This document shows positions 32,158-40,975 of a DNA stretch of 64,000 bases, piece by piece. Below the pieces are notes generated by a model that saw only the letters and a program-made list of their open reading frames with translations, searched no databases and was not told the origin of the DNA. Both the position numbers and the translations under genes were made by a program. Origin of the DNA: Armatimonadota bacterium (GTDB lineage: Bacteria; Armatimonadota; UBA5829; DSUL01); assembly GCA_020846715.1 (NCBI GenBank), contig JADLDK010000016.1, positions 62,001 to 126,000 on the forward strand, written 5' to 3'. Every line of letters begins with the position of its first letter. Position 1 is the first letter of the stretch.

Positions 32158-34215
32158 CTAGTCCACTCGGATCAGCTTCACGTAGTCAATACCCGCCATA
32201 TAATTCTTCACCGCAGACGGGTTTGAACCGATCATTTCAACACTCAGGCGATTGTCTCCCTCTCGAAGCTCGGCAGTCCCCAGCAAAAGCGCGCCTGTTG
32301 AGACGACGCGGGGGCCGTATAGATCCACCGGGCCTCCCAATGGCTGGGCATTGATTGAGAACTGGACGATACCATAGTCCGGCGCCCGGGTCAGCGCTGC
32401 GACAATGTTGTACCGGCCAGCGGTCACAGCAGGCAGGGCGAGAACCAGGTGGTTGCCCGGCTGGTTGTCTCGCCACCAGAGCTGACGCAAGTTACTCCAG
32501 TCCTCCCCGAAACCGCCCATCGTCTGCGTATCCACCGTCCCCTGATGCTCAACAACTCTGAGCTGCTCACCTTCCAGAGCATTGTTCTCGCGATAGATTT
32601 TGACTGCGGGATACCAGTCTTTTCTGTCTTTCAGATGGCGTGAAGTATAGGGATCGCGCCCTGAGCTGTCCAGATACCAGTACACTGTATTTGCGTACAG
32701 GGTAGGGCGGTCATTGGCGAAGTACTTCTCGATAGCGGCTTCCAGAGAAGTGTGAAACGCCACACTGTCAGCGATCTGCCAGCGGTTTACAGCCACGTGC
32801 CCCGTGTTGTCTCCGTCGTTGCGGGTCTGATTGTGAAAGGCGTTGTGAAAGAGCTCCGGCGTGCACCAGGCGTAGCCGAAGTAGTCTTCCGAGCCAGTTC
32901 CGAATGTGCTGGGAAACTTCTCGCCGTCCACAAAGAACTTCTCGTCGCCTTCCCCCCACCACGCGCCTCTCGGATTCCAAATCTCAAGCGCCGTGCCGAC
33001 GAAGCGGCCTCTGCCCTGTGTTCTCAGCATCGTCCAGTCAATGGCGCGCTCTGGCTCTGAGGGTAGAAAAGCGTCCCTGTGCCATTTGGCGTGAAAGAGC
33101 GCGCTTCCGGCTTCCTCTGCGCGAAGCGGGCGAGAGGTTATCTCCACATGGATCTGCGGCGCATCGGCAAGCGAGCTTGAGAGTTTCACTTCCGCGCGTC
33201 TGGTGAAGGGCATTGCCCAGAAGCTGTAGAGGGTATCCCCCGAAATCCCCATCGGCAGGGACAGGTAGCTGTTCAGCCCCGGTCCTCCACCGAAAAAGTC
33301 TCCAAGCGGCGCGAGTACCTCCGGCGCCAGGCCGCCATCAAAGTTGATGGACAAAACAGCATCGCGTAAAAACGCGCTCGCCTTTTCGGGCTCCATGTCC
33401 GGGAGAATGACTTTCAGAGAAGTGATGAGCTGTGCGCCTTTGAGATCTGCGACAACTGTGTCTTTTCCCGGCGTGCCCGCCCATCGCAGCAGTCTCGATT
33501 CCGGCCTGTCCTTTCGTGGCAGGAACTGCCGTGGGTCTTCTCCCAGGTGTCCGGTCAGATAGTCGTTGACAGCCTCCAGAGCTTGCGTGTCCTTCATGGA
33601 GAGATCCATCCGGAACGTCGGCAGCCGGGTTCCCTTCGGATAAGTAGTGTAGGTGAACTGGTAGTAGTTGCCCCAGCCTTTGTCCGCTTCGATCCGGCAA
33701 CTCTTATTGAACGGAATCGGGACGTAGTTGTTCAGCCCCTTCGCCACCTCATGCACCAGAGCCGGATAGTTGAACGGAGATGTGCTCCCGTTGAAGTAGT
33801 CCTTGAAGGGCAGGTCTACGGCGGGAGTGGAACTTCCGTCCAGGAAGATGCGGACGTGCCCATCGCCCGCCTGCGCGGACCATGTCCGCCAGATGCATCC
33901 CGGCCCCTCAATCTCCGCCATGACGGAGATATCCCCCTCGTGGCGCACCATACCGGCGTTATCTCCATTGGCGTCCCAGTTGATGTATTTGCCTGTAGCC
34001 TCGTCGTAGCGGCTGGCGCGGTCGTAGCTGGAGGCCTGCGCGGTCTTTTCTCCCGCAGGCGGAAGCTCGGCGAGGCGGTCCAGATCAATCATCCGGTAAA
34101 CCAGGTCTGAATAGGACAGCTTTTCAGCCGGCGCCGCGCCGCCGGACAGCCCGGCGAACCCGCACAAGGACATAGCCAGCGTGAGGCTACAGAGGACTCT
34201 GGAAGTGCGCTTCAT
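32158..34215 (-). CDS. Secreted DUF2961 (GH172-type) glycoside hydrolase
   Basis: A 685-residue protein with a signal peptide (residues 1-29, ending in GGAAPA) and a DUF2961 domain, the family now classed as glycoside hydrolase GH172. Family stretches include LSYSDLVYRMIDLDRLAELP, the SRYDEATGKYINWDANGDNA turn, ISVMAEIEGPGCIWRTWSAQ, and FGTGSEDYFGYAWCTPELF, where the Glu residues are candidates for catalysis. About 180 C-terminal residues form a separate beta-sandwich-like domain. Characterised GH172 members act on fructofuranose or arabinofuranose glycans. ATG 34215 is chosen, with AGGAG nine bases before it. Confidence 0.92.
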   Translation of the reverse strand: MKRTSRVLCSLTLAMSLCGFAGLSGGAAPAEKLSYSDLVYRMIDLDRLAELPPAGEKTAQASSYDRASRYDEATGKYINWDANGDNAGMVRHEGDISVMAEIEGPGCIWRTWSAQAGDGHVRIFLDGSSTPAVDLPFKDYFNGSTSPFNYPALVHEVAKGLNNYVPIPFNKSCRIEADKGWGNYYQFTYTTYPKGTRLPTFRMDLSMKDTQALEAVNDYLTGHLGEDPRQFLPRKDRPESRLLRWAGTPGKDTVVADLKGAQLITSLKVILPDMEPEKASAFLRDAVLSINFDGGLAPEVLAPLGDFFGGGPGLNSYLSLPMGISGDTLYSFWAMPFTRRAEVKLSSSLADAPQIHVEITSRPLRAEEAGSALFHAKWHRDAFLPSEPERAIDWTMLRTQGRGRFVGTALEIWNPRGAWWGEGDEKFFVDGEKFPSTFGTGSEDYFGYAWCTPELFHNAFHNQTRNDGDNTGHVAVNRWQIADSVAFHTSLEAAIEKYFANDRPTLYANTVYWYLDSSGRDPYTSRHLKDRKDWYPAVKIYRENNALEGEQLRVVEHQGTVDTQTMGGFGEDWSNLRQLWWRDNQPGNHLVLALPAVTAGRYNIVAALTRAPDYGIVQFSINAQPLGGPVDLYGPRVVSTGALLLGTAELREGDNRLSVEMIGSNPSAVKNYMAGIDYVKLIRVD

Positions 34216-34329
34216 CGTGAATATCTCCTGCGTTTGGAATGCCGACATCTTCGGCAGGAGAGATGATGCGCCCTCCCTCACGCGCGCGGGCTTTGTGCGT
34301 GGAATAATCTCCCGGAGGTCCCGCAGGCT

Positions 34330-35019
34330 ATGCCAGACAATCCAGCCCTTTCGTTCACAACCCTGTACGCCGCTGCCGTGGTCTGCGCGGCCATGTGGTA
34401 CGGATGGTCCATCGTCCAGGCAATGCGGCGGCGCACCGAGATCGCAGGCTGGGCGCTTGCCAGCGGCTACAGCTATTCACGAGACGATTTTGACAACCTA
34501 CCCGTCAACTACGGCTGGTTCAGCGAATTGCAGACGCGCCAGGAATGCTATGCGTCCAACGTCGTTTCGGGTAAGTACGGAGAGCGGAGCTTCAGGGTAT
34601 TTGACTTCAATCTGGTAGCGCGCTCCAACAGCGGCTTGAAGCGCACGACAGCCAGCATGACAGTGCTGATCATGGATGCGCAAGTGGCCTTTCCACCGAT
34701 GCGCATCCGCCCGGAGCGGACCACAGACCGGCTTGCGGGAGCGGCGGGTTTCGACGATATTGATTTTGAATCCCATGAGTTCAGCCAGCAATTTTACGTG
34801 CAGTGCTCTGACCGCAAGTTCGCCTACGATCTGATCCATCCACGTATGATGGAGTATCTGCTTGAGCACAAAGGGCCGCGGCTGGAGCTGGCGGCGGGCA
34901 GCGTTCTGGCGATTACCGGAACACTGTGGACAAGCCGGGAGTGCGAGCGCGTGCTGGAGTTCGCCGCCGGGTTTTTTGAGCTGATTCCGGAGTATCTCAT
35001 GCAATGTCACTCTACATAA
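34330..35019 (+). CDS. Single-pass membrane protein of unknown function (paralogue 1)
   Basis: A 229-residue protein with one transmembrane segment near residues 9-29 and a soluble C-terminal domain. It contains FDDIDFESHEFSQQFYVQCS, DRKFAYDLIHPRMMEYLL, and an end FFELIPEYL. The same pattern is found in the protein at 40133-40876, so the two are paralogues. I do not recognise a characterised family. ATG 34330 is used; its end overlaps the start of the cyclodeaminase-like gene by 16 bases, so the two are likely coupled. It is divergent from the DUF2961 gene. Confidence 0.75.
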   Translation: MPDNPALSFTTLYAAAVVCAAMWYGWSIVQAMRRRTEIAGWALASGYSYSRDDFDNLPVNYGWFSELQTRQECYASNVVSGKYGERSFRVFDFNLVARSNSGLKRTTASMTVLIMDAQVAFPPMRIRPERTTDRLAGAAGFDDIDFESHEFSQQFYVQCSDRKFAYDLIHPRMMEYLLEHKGPRLELAAGSVLAITGTLWTSRECERVLEFAAGFFELIPEYLMQCHST

Positions 35020-35939
35020 CCGAAGAGGAAGTCGCGGGCGCGCTGGATATACCCAGCGCAATCGAAGCAGTTGAGCGCGCTATGATCCAGCTTGCCTCAG
35101 GCGAAGCCCGCGTGATTGTCCGCAGGCGGGCGCGCACACGGGGCGGGCTGTTTCATCTGCTTGCGGGGGCGTCTGAAGCGGACGGTGTACACGGCCTGAA
35201 AGCCTACACCACGGGCAAGGGCGGCGCGCGCTTTTACGTGTTCTTGTTCAACAGCGCAGGTGAGCTTGAGGCCACCATCGAGGCGGACCATCTGGGGCGC
35301 ATGCGCACAGGCGCGGCCAGCGGGGTGGCGACGCGGTATCTCTCAAGACCGGACGCGCGGCGTCTGCTGATCATAGGCTCGGGACAGCAGGCTACGGCGC
35401 AGGTGATGGCCGTAGCGCACGTGCGGCCTGTAGAGCAGGTGGAAGTGTGGAGCCGGACGGAGGAGCACCGCGAACGCTTTGCGCATCAGTTGAGCAAAGA
35501 AGCCGGGCTTGACGCAAGGGCCGTCAGCGATCCGCAGTTTGCGGCCCTTCACTGCGATATTATCACCACTGTCACGACCGCCATTGAACCTGTTCTTGAA
35601 GCGGACTGGATCAGCCCTGGCACGCACATTAACGCCTGTGGCTCCAACAGTCTGAAGCGCGTTGAGCTGGACCCATTCGTTCTGGAGAAGGCGGACTGTG
35701 TGTGTGCGGATCTGATGGAACAGGCGCGTCTGGAATCCGGCGATATGGCTAACGCGGAGCAGGCAGGAGTGTTTCACTGGGAAGAAGCGGTGGAGCTGGC
35801 CAATGTTGTGAGCGGGCGCTTCCAGGGCCGCAGCTCGCCGGAAGACATCACGCTGTTTGAATCGCATGGCCTTGGAATCTGGGACGTAGCGTGCGCAAAG
35901 GTGGTAGTGGATCGGATCAGGGGCGAACGTACTGGCTGA
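35004..35939 (+). CDS. Ornithine cyclodeaminase/mu-crystallin-family protein
   Basis: A 311-residue NAD(P)-dependent enzyme of the ornithine cyclodeaminase/mu-crystallin family. Motifs are the LGRMRTGAASGVATRYL helix, the Rossmann loop LIIGSGQQATAQ, and the THINACGSNSLKRVELDPFV region. Members convert ornithine to proline or reduce imine bonds or act on alanine; the activity here cannot be told. ATG 35004 lies inside the end of the upstream membrane protein gene. A GH4 gene follows after 120 bases. Confidence 0.93.
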   Translation: MSLYITEEEVAGALDIPSAIEAVERAMIQLASGEARVIVRRRARTRGGLFHLLAGASEADGVHGLKAYTTGKGGARFYVFLFNSAGELEATIEADHLGRMRTGAASGVATRYLSRPDARRLLIIGSGQQATAQVMAVAHVRPVEQVEVWSRTEEHRERFAHQLSKEAGLDARAVSDPQFAALHCDIITTVTTAIEPVLEADWISPGTHINACGSNSLKRVELDPFVLEKADCVCADLMEQARLESGDMANAEQAGVFHWEEAVELANVVSGRFQGRSSPEDITLFESHGLGIWDVACAKVVVDRIRGERTG

Positions 35940-36059
35940 AAACACACAGGCAGGTTATTGCCTCCGGCGGGCTTCAGCCGGTAACATCCTTCTGGAGCCG
36001 TGGCAGGTGACGGTGAGGCTCCGCTGGTTCCAATTTTACCGGGCTGAAGGGAAGCGCAG

Positions 36060-37382
36060 ATGATCAAGATTGCAATGATCGGGGCGGGTAGCGTGGGCTT
36101 CACGCGACGGCTGCTGATGGATATTCTGGCTGTTGCTGAGTTGCGTGACACACAGTTCTACCTTATGGACATTGATCCCGAGGCGCTGGAGATGTCCGCC
36201 AATCTGTGTGGCAAGATGATCGCAGACAACGAGCTTGCGGCCCGGGTTGTCTCCACAACGGACCGGGGGCAGGCGCTGGACGGCGCGGACTATGTGATCA
36301 CGATGATCCGCGTGGGAGGTCTGGAGGCTTTCGCCAAAGATATCGAAATCCCACTGAGGCACGGCGTGGATCAGTGCGTTGGAGACACGCTGGGCCCGGG
36401 TGGCATTTTTTACGCCCTCCGCACCATTCCGGTGCTCCTTGAGATCGCCTCTGACATCGAGCGGCTGTGTCCGGGCGCGTTGTGGCTGAACTACTCCAAC
36501 CCGATGGCGATGAACTGCTGGGCGGTGCGCCGGGCAAGCAGCGCACAGATTGTGGGGCTGTGTCACGGGGTGCAGGGCGGCGCGCACCAGATAGCGACTG
36601 CGCTCGGAGTGCCGGATGCGGAGCTTGAATACGTCTGCGCGGGCATCAATCATCAGACGTGGTTCATCAAGGTTGCGCACAAGGGCAGGGATTTGACAGG
36701 ACGCGTGCTGGAGGGCTTCAAGAACAACGCCGACCTGATGAAGCACGAGCCGCTGCGCATTGATGTACTGGAGCGCTTCGGATACTACTCGACCGAGTCA
36801 AACGGGCACCTCTCCGAATATCTGCCCTGGTACCGCAAGGGCGGTAAGGAACAGATTGACCGCTGGACGGACTACTCTACATGGATTGGCGGGGAGACGG
36901 GTGGCTATTTGCGTTGCTGCAGGGAGAGCCAGGACGACTACCGCAAGAACTACCCCCGGTGGCTTTCCGGAGAGCTGGAGCAGATCAAGCTCGGAGAGCG
37001 CTCACACGAGCACGGTTCGTACATCATTGAAGCGCTGGAGACGGGGCGCCGTTACTGGGGCTGCTTCAACGTGGAGAACACAGGGCTGATCACCAACCTT
37101 CCCGACGGCTGCACGGTGGAACTGCCCTGCATTGTGGACTCAACCGGGATTCATCCCACACATGTAGGCGATCTCCCGCTTCAGTGCGCCGCAACGTGCC
37201 GCGCGTCCATCAGCGCGCAGGAGATGGCGGTGGAGGCGGCGCTGACAGGAGACCGCGATCTAGTGAAGCTGGCGGTTTTGCACGATCCACTGACTTCCGC
37301 TCTCTTGACGCCGGAGCAGGTGTGGGAGATGTGCGATGAAATGTTTGCGCAAATGAGCCCATGGCTGCCTCAATTCAGGTGA
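36060..37382 (+). CDS. GH4-family glycosidase (alpha-galactosidase/alpha-glucuronidase group)
   Basis: A 440-residue NAD- and metal-dependent glycosidase of family GH4. The NAD loop is GAGSVGFTRR (residues 8-17); the substrate/metal region includes NYSNPMAMNCW (144-154), C168 and H169 in GLCHGVQGG, and H198 in AGINHQTWF. The CHGV and INH motifs point to the group containing alpha-galactosidase MelA and the alpha-glucuronidases rather than the phospho-glycosidases. It is cytoplasmic and would split an imported disaccharide. ATG 36060 has AAGGGAAG eight bases upstream. Confidence 0.94.
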   Translation: MIKIAMIGAGSVGFTRRLLMDILAVAELRDTQFYLMDIDPEALEMSANLCGKMIADNELAARVVSTTDRGQALDGADYVITMIRVGGLEAFAKDIEIPLRHGVDQCVGDTLGPGGIFYALRTIPVLLEIASDIERLCPGALWLNYSNPMAMNCWAVRRASSAQIVGLCHGVQGGAHQIATALGVPDAELEYVCAGINHQTWFIKVAHKGRDLTGRVLEGFKNNADLMKHEPLRIDVLERFGYYSTESNGHLSEYLPWYRKGGKEQIDRWTDYSTWIGGETGGYLRCCRESQDDYRKNYPRWLSGELEQIKLGERSHEHGSYIIEALETGRRYWGCFNVENTGLITNLPDGCTVELPCIVDSTGIHPTHVGDLPLQCAATCRASISAQEMAVEAALTGDRDLVKLAVLHDPLTSALLTPEQVWEMCDEMFAQMSPWLPQFR

Positions 37383-37429
37383 GCTCGAAAAAGCGCCCTA
37401 TTCGAGTGTGAGGCGGTGTAAAGGCCGCG

Positions 37430-40072
37430 CTACTGAAGCGCAGGCGTCTGTCCCCACTGAAACACCTTCACTTCGTAGGGCGCGAAAATGAACGAGAGTG
37501 TGTTGTTCACTGGAGTGACAATGCCGCCACCGAAAGGCTGAGAAAGAGAAGCTGCGGGCAGCGCCGGCAACATAAGCGTGCTGGTGACGGCATAGGGCTG
37601 CAGGTTCATGGCCATGATCAGGCCGGACTCACCCACCTGAATCCCGCGAGTCTGTATGCTGGGATCGCTCTGTCCGACGGCGAACTCCCGACCGGGCAAG
37701 AGAAAGAACGGGCTGAGCTGTTTGAGCTCTGCAACCAGAGTTTTCACTTCAGCCCAAAGATCAGGGTACTGCGGCTTGAATGAGAAGAAAAGGATTCCGG
37801 TCGCGTGGTGAGTCATGGCCAGGTACGTCATTGCCCGCGCCTGATCCGGGGTTGGAAGCGCCCACTTTCCGCCCTCGGTCTCCGGGCCGCCAAACACCTG
37901 AATCGCCGGCCACACTGGATATCCGAGGCCGTGAATGGCGTGGACGCGGTCTATGTGAGAAGCCATCGGCCAGATGGACGCCGGTCCAGGAGCGGTGAGC
38001 GGATAGACGTCTGACATGACGAAGTCTTCGGCGTTGGCATAGTTGGAGAGCGCATCGTAGAGGAAGTGAGCCATCCCAATCGGATGCGAAGGATCAATGC
38101 CCTTGACACGCTGGTACTCCTGAAGCGCGGTTTCGGGAGAGATGCCGTGGCCTTCAGGCTCGTCATACAGATACCACGCCAGAATCGCCGGATCGTTCTT
38201 GATAGCCAGCCAGTCCGGTGTGGCGTACGGAACAGCCATAAGGCCAAGGTTGTGCAGGGACGGGGTATCCGCGCCTGTCACGGCGTACAGAACCGTATTG
38301 AAACCCTGGTTCACAACCTCCTGCTGCGTGTAGCTGGACCAGTCGTAAAGAAATACTCCGAGCGGGAAGAAGGGTTCACCTTCGACGAGCGCTACGCCGT
38401 CCGGACTGAAGCGCGTGTGCAGTGTTGTTCCAGGCACGCCTTCCACCAGTATGCCGTCGTAGGCCCCGTTCTGGTTGGTGTCTACGAAGATCTCATTCGG
38501 ATCCCAAAAACCATTTGCGTTGGAGTCTATGAACGGCTCGGATAGCGCGCGAATGACGCGCACGTTGCGGATATAGTTGCCGGAGGGTCCCTGAGGAGCG
38601 CCGGCCTCTGCCTGTGAAACTGAGCCCGAAATGCCTGTGATCCGCAGAAAGCGCCCGCTGAGGCCGCCAAGCGGAACGTCCGGCGGGACCAGCACCCGGA
38701 TGCCGGCTGGAGGCGCTGCGCCGCCAGGCAGCGCGGAGCCGTCCCGCACCTTTGAGCCGTCGTCAATGATGAGTACGCGCGCGGTATTGTCCGCCCAGAC
38801 GACTTTTCCCCACACACGCACGAGGCGTCCGACGTTGCTCAGGCCCACTGCGTCAAGCTGATCATAACCGCCAGTTGCGCCATTTGAGCCCGCCCATACG
38901 GCAGGCTGGAATGGATAGCCATCCGTGTCTATGGGTCCTTCCGGCGGCTGTGGAAAGGCTGAGCCTCCGGCATCGCGATTTGACACCCCAAGCGCTGTGG
39001 GGAGCGGGAACGTGCCGATCTCCTGAACAATGGAGGATGCGTTGATCTCGCGCTCGCCATTACGCAGCACCTGTACACCGTTGTCGCTTGCGCGCTGGCT
39101 TGTTCCGAGTACGCTGATGCGGTCGCCCTGCCGGACGCTGACGGAGGTTCGCACACGGATTCCCCCGCTGTCGTCCTGGATGTAGCAGAACGGCTTCCCA
39201 AGCTGATCCGTGCCCGCTGTCACAACCTTCTGAACAATCTGAAGCTGTGTGTTCTTCGGCGTCGTTTTGGCGTCATAAACGGATGAGGCGACCGGCACAC
39301 TGGCCGTAACGCTGACATTGTCAATGAACAGATCTGCGCTGGCGTCGCCGACCTTGTTGGATGTGAAGAACGTAATTCCGGCCAGAGAGTCCACCCGCTC
39401 ACCGGGGGTTGTGCGCACAAAAGGCACACCACCGGGAGGGGTGACTTCGGCGAGACTTCCCCCACGAGGGCCAAAGAAGACTTTATAGGTCTGAGTCTGA
39501 GCGTAAGCTTCAAGGCGCACGGTGTACCAGGTGTCAGCGTTGAAGGTGACCAGAGGATTTGTCAGTTCGTAGCTACCAGCGCCGACGGTGATCTGCTGGT
39601 AGGCCAGCGCGCCCGGGCTGGGGCTGCTGGTATAGGCTCCGTCTCCCTGAAACAGTACGGTGGCGGCCCAGCTGGGACCTGAGGTGGGGGTTCCGCCGTT
39701 TGTGAGGCGCATGGCGAAGGCCGCGTGTATTGAAGAGAGCTTCACATCAGCTCTGGCGGCACAGCTTCCGAATGCGCAGCGCGGAAAAGCGCGAAAGAGC
39801 GTGTTGTTGGCGGTGGTGGCGCCGTTGTCGTCGTGAAACTGGACCAGCCGGGTTGCGTTGCCGGAAGTTCCGCTGACAACCACCGCGCTTGTCCCTGAAA
39901 TATTGCCCGCCAGAGACCAGCCGTCCGGCCTGGCTCCGGGCGTTGAGCTTTCAAAGTCGTCGCTGAGAAGAACAGAGCCCGTAGCGGCTAAAACCGGCTC
40001 CGCCAGCACTGCCAGAGTCATCAACAGCGCTGCAATACGGGGAATTGCTTTGAAAACGGAGGAGTCGTTCAT
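37430..40072 (-). CDS. Large secreted protein: LamG-like, double OB-like, Ca-loop and TIM-barrel glycosidase-like domains
   Basis: An 880-residue protein with a signal peptide (residues 1-30, ending EPVLAA). In order: a LamG/concanavalin-like domain (about 32-265; DDFESSTPGARPDGWS, ASADLFIDNVSV); a two-lobed OB-like module (about 266-513; CYIQDDSGGIRVRT, VLIIDDGSKVRDG) like the one in the S8 protease at 21425-23437; a calcium-binding-type repeat (DSNANGFWDPNE, DTNQNGAYDG); and a TIM-barrel region (about 565-820; FFPLGVFLYDWSS, AWYLYDEPEGHG) resembling glycosidases, with the Glu residues in DEPEG as candidate catalytic residues. A beta-sandwich ends it. ATG 40072 starts the signal peptide; an extended -10 promoter lies at 40114-40122. 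Confidence 0.8.
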   Translation of the reverse strand: MNDSSVFKAIPRIAALLMTLAVLAEPVLAATGSVLLSDDFESSTPGARPDGWSLAGNISGTSAVVVSGTSGNATRLVQFHDDNGATTANNTLFRAFPRCAFGSCAARADVKLSSIHAAFAMRLTNGGTPTSGPSWAATVLFQGDGAYTSSPSPGALAYQQITVGAGSYELTNPLVTFNADTWYTVRLEAYAQTQTYKVFFGPRGGSLAEVTPPGGVPFVRTTPGERVDSLAGITFFTSNKVGDASADLFIDNVSVTASVPVASSVYDAKTTPKNTQLQIVQKVVTAGTDQLGKPFCYIQDDSGGIRVRTSVSVRQGDRISVLGTSQRASDNGVQVLRNGEREINASSIVQEIGTFPLPTALGVSNRDAGGSAFPQPPEGPIDTDGYPFQPAVWAGSNGATGGYDQLDAVGLSNVGRLVRVWGKVVWADNTARVLIIDDGSKVRDGSALPGGAAPPAGIRVLVPPDVPLGGLSGRFLRITGISGSVSQAEAGAPQGPSGNYIRNVRVIRALSEPFIDSNANGFWDPNEIFVDTNQNGAYDGILVEGVPGTTLHTRFSPDGVALVEGEPFFPLGVFLYDWSSYTQQEVVNQGFNTVLYAVTGADTPSLHNLGLMAVPYATPDWLAIKNDPAILAWYLYDEPEGHGISPETALQEYQRVKGIDPSHPIGMAHFLYDALSNYANAEDFVMSDVYPLTAPGPASIWPMASHIDRVHAIHGLGYPVWPAIQVFGGPETEGGKWALPTPDQARAMTYLAMTHHATGILFFSFKPQYPDLWAEVKTLVAELKQLSPFFLLPGREFAVGQSDPSIQTRGIQVGESGLIMAMNLQPYAVTSTLMLPALPAASLSQPFGGGIVTPVNNTLSFIFAPYEVKVFQWGQTPALQ

Positions 40073-40113
40073 TTTCAAGGGAGCGCGCGACAACAATGAG
40101 CGCTGCTTCTTTA

Positions 40114-40122
40114 ATTGTAGCA
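40114..40122 (-). promoter_or_regulatory. Putative extended -10 promoter for the large secreted protein gene
   Basis: On the minus strand the site reads TGCTACAAT, an extended -10 element with five of six matches in the hexamer. It lies 42 bases upstream of the ATG at 40072 and inside the gap after the preceding gene. Confidence 0.5.
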
Positions 40123-40132
40123 CGCACCTGGA

Positions 40133-40876
40133 CTACGCGGAACCCGATGACTGCATCTGTTGTTTCAGATACTCTGGAAGAAGCTCCAGGAAACCTTGCG
40201 CAAAGTCAATAGCAGCCCTGAACTTCTCAACGCTGAAATCACTGCCGTCGCAGACCAGGAGCGCACTCTGGCGTATCTCCAGGCTCCAGCCGATCCGTGC
40301 CAGCAGAAACTCCATCATGCGCGGATGGACGATATCGTAAGCGAACTTCTTGTCAGAACATTGGACATGGAAGGCGCGGTTGAACTCATCGGACTCAAAG
40401 TCGATGTCTTCAAAGCCGATAACCTCCGCTATGCGGTCAAAGAAGTTTTCCGGCCGGATGACAATGGGTTGGAAGAGATAACCGGTGTCACACACAATAG
40501 CCGAAAAGGTGTGGCGGGCCTGTCTGGTCCCAGACACACTCGTTGAGCTCACGGTTCCCTCAGTGGTGTAGTAGGTGTAATCGAAAGCCTTGACTTCCAC
40601 GTCTCCGAGACGGCCGTGGATGACGTTACGCGCGCTGCGGCGGTGTCCCTGGGCAAGAGCTCCGAAGTATTTGTACCTTTCCTCGATTTGGAAGGGATCT
40701 TCCACAGACCACTCTAGCCTGAGAAACGCTGCCAGAGCCGCCATAGTCTCACGCCGCTTAGTCTCTGCCAGAGACGCAAATACTGTCACGACGGCGAAAA
40801 CGACGGCAGCGACGACACACGCGGCGGCAAATATCGCGAACGGGTCCGGATAATCCGAGGGCATTGGAGGTCTCAT
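40133..40876 (-). CDS. Single-pass membrane protein of unknown function (paralogue 2)
   Basis: A 247-residue protein with one transmembrane segment (about residues 12-32) and a soluble domain. FEDIDFESDEFNRAFHVQCS, DKKFAYDIVHPRMMEFLL and FLELLPEYL align with the protein at 34330-35019, showing that they are paralogues. No characterised family is recognised. The reading frame is open far upstream, inside valS on the other strand, but that part is a shadow; I place the start at ATG 40876 (ATG 40864 is an alternative). It is divergent from valS and 60 bases upstream of the large secreted protein gene. Confidence 0.75.
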   Translation of the reverse strand: MRPPMPSDYPDPFAIFAAACVVAAVVFAVVTVFASLAETKRRETMAALAAFLRLEWSVEDPFQIEERYKYFGALAQGHRRSARNVIHGRLGDVEVKAFDYTYYTTEGTVSSTSVSGTRQARHTFSAIVCDTGYLFQPIVIRPENFFDRIAEVIGFEDIDFESDEFNRAFHVQCSDKKFAYDIVHPRMMEFLLARIGWSLEIRQSALLVCDGSDFSVEKFRAAIDFAQGFLELLPEYLKQQMQSSGSA

Positions 40877-40975
40877 AGATGAGAGCTTCAACACCAGCCG
40901 ACCCCTTCCTGCCAAAGGTGGCCGGACGAGCTGCGCTTGCAGGTGTGCGCTGCCAGAATGTATCCTCCCTGTGAT

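Noticed and set aside
32206-32230. GGTTCAAACC-like T-arm of a tRNA on the minus strand
   Set aside because: It lies inside the DUF2961 coding sequence (encoding the MIGSNPSAV stretch) and there is no cloverleaf around it.
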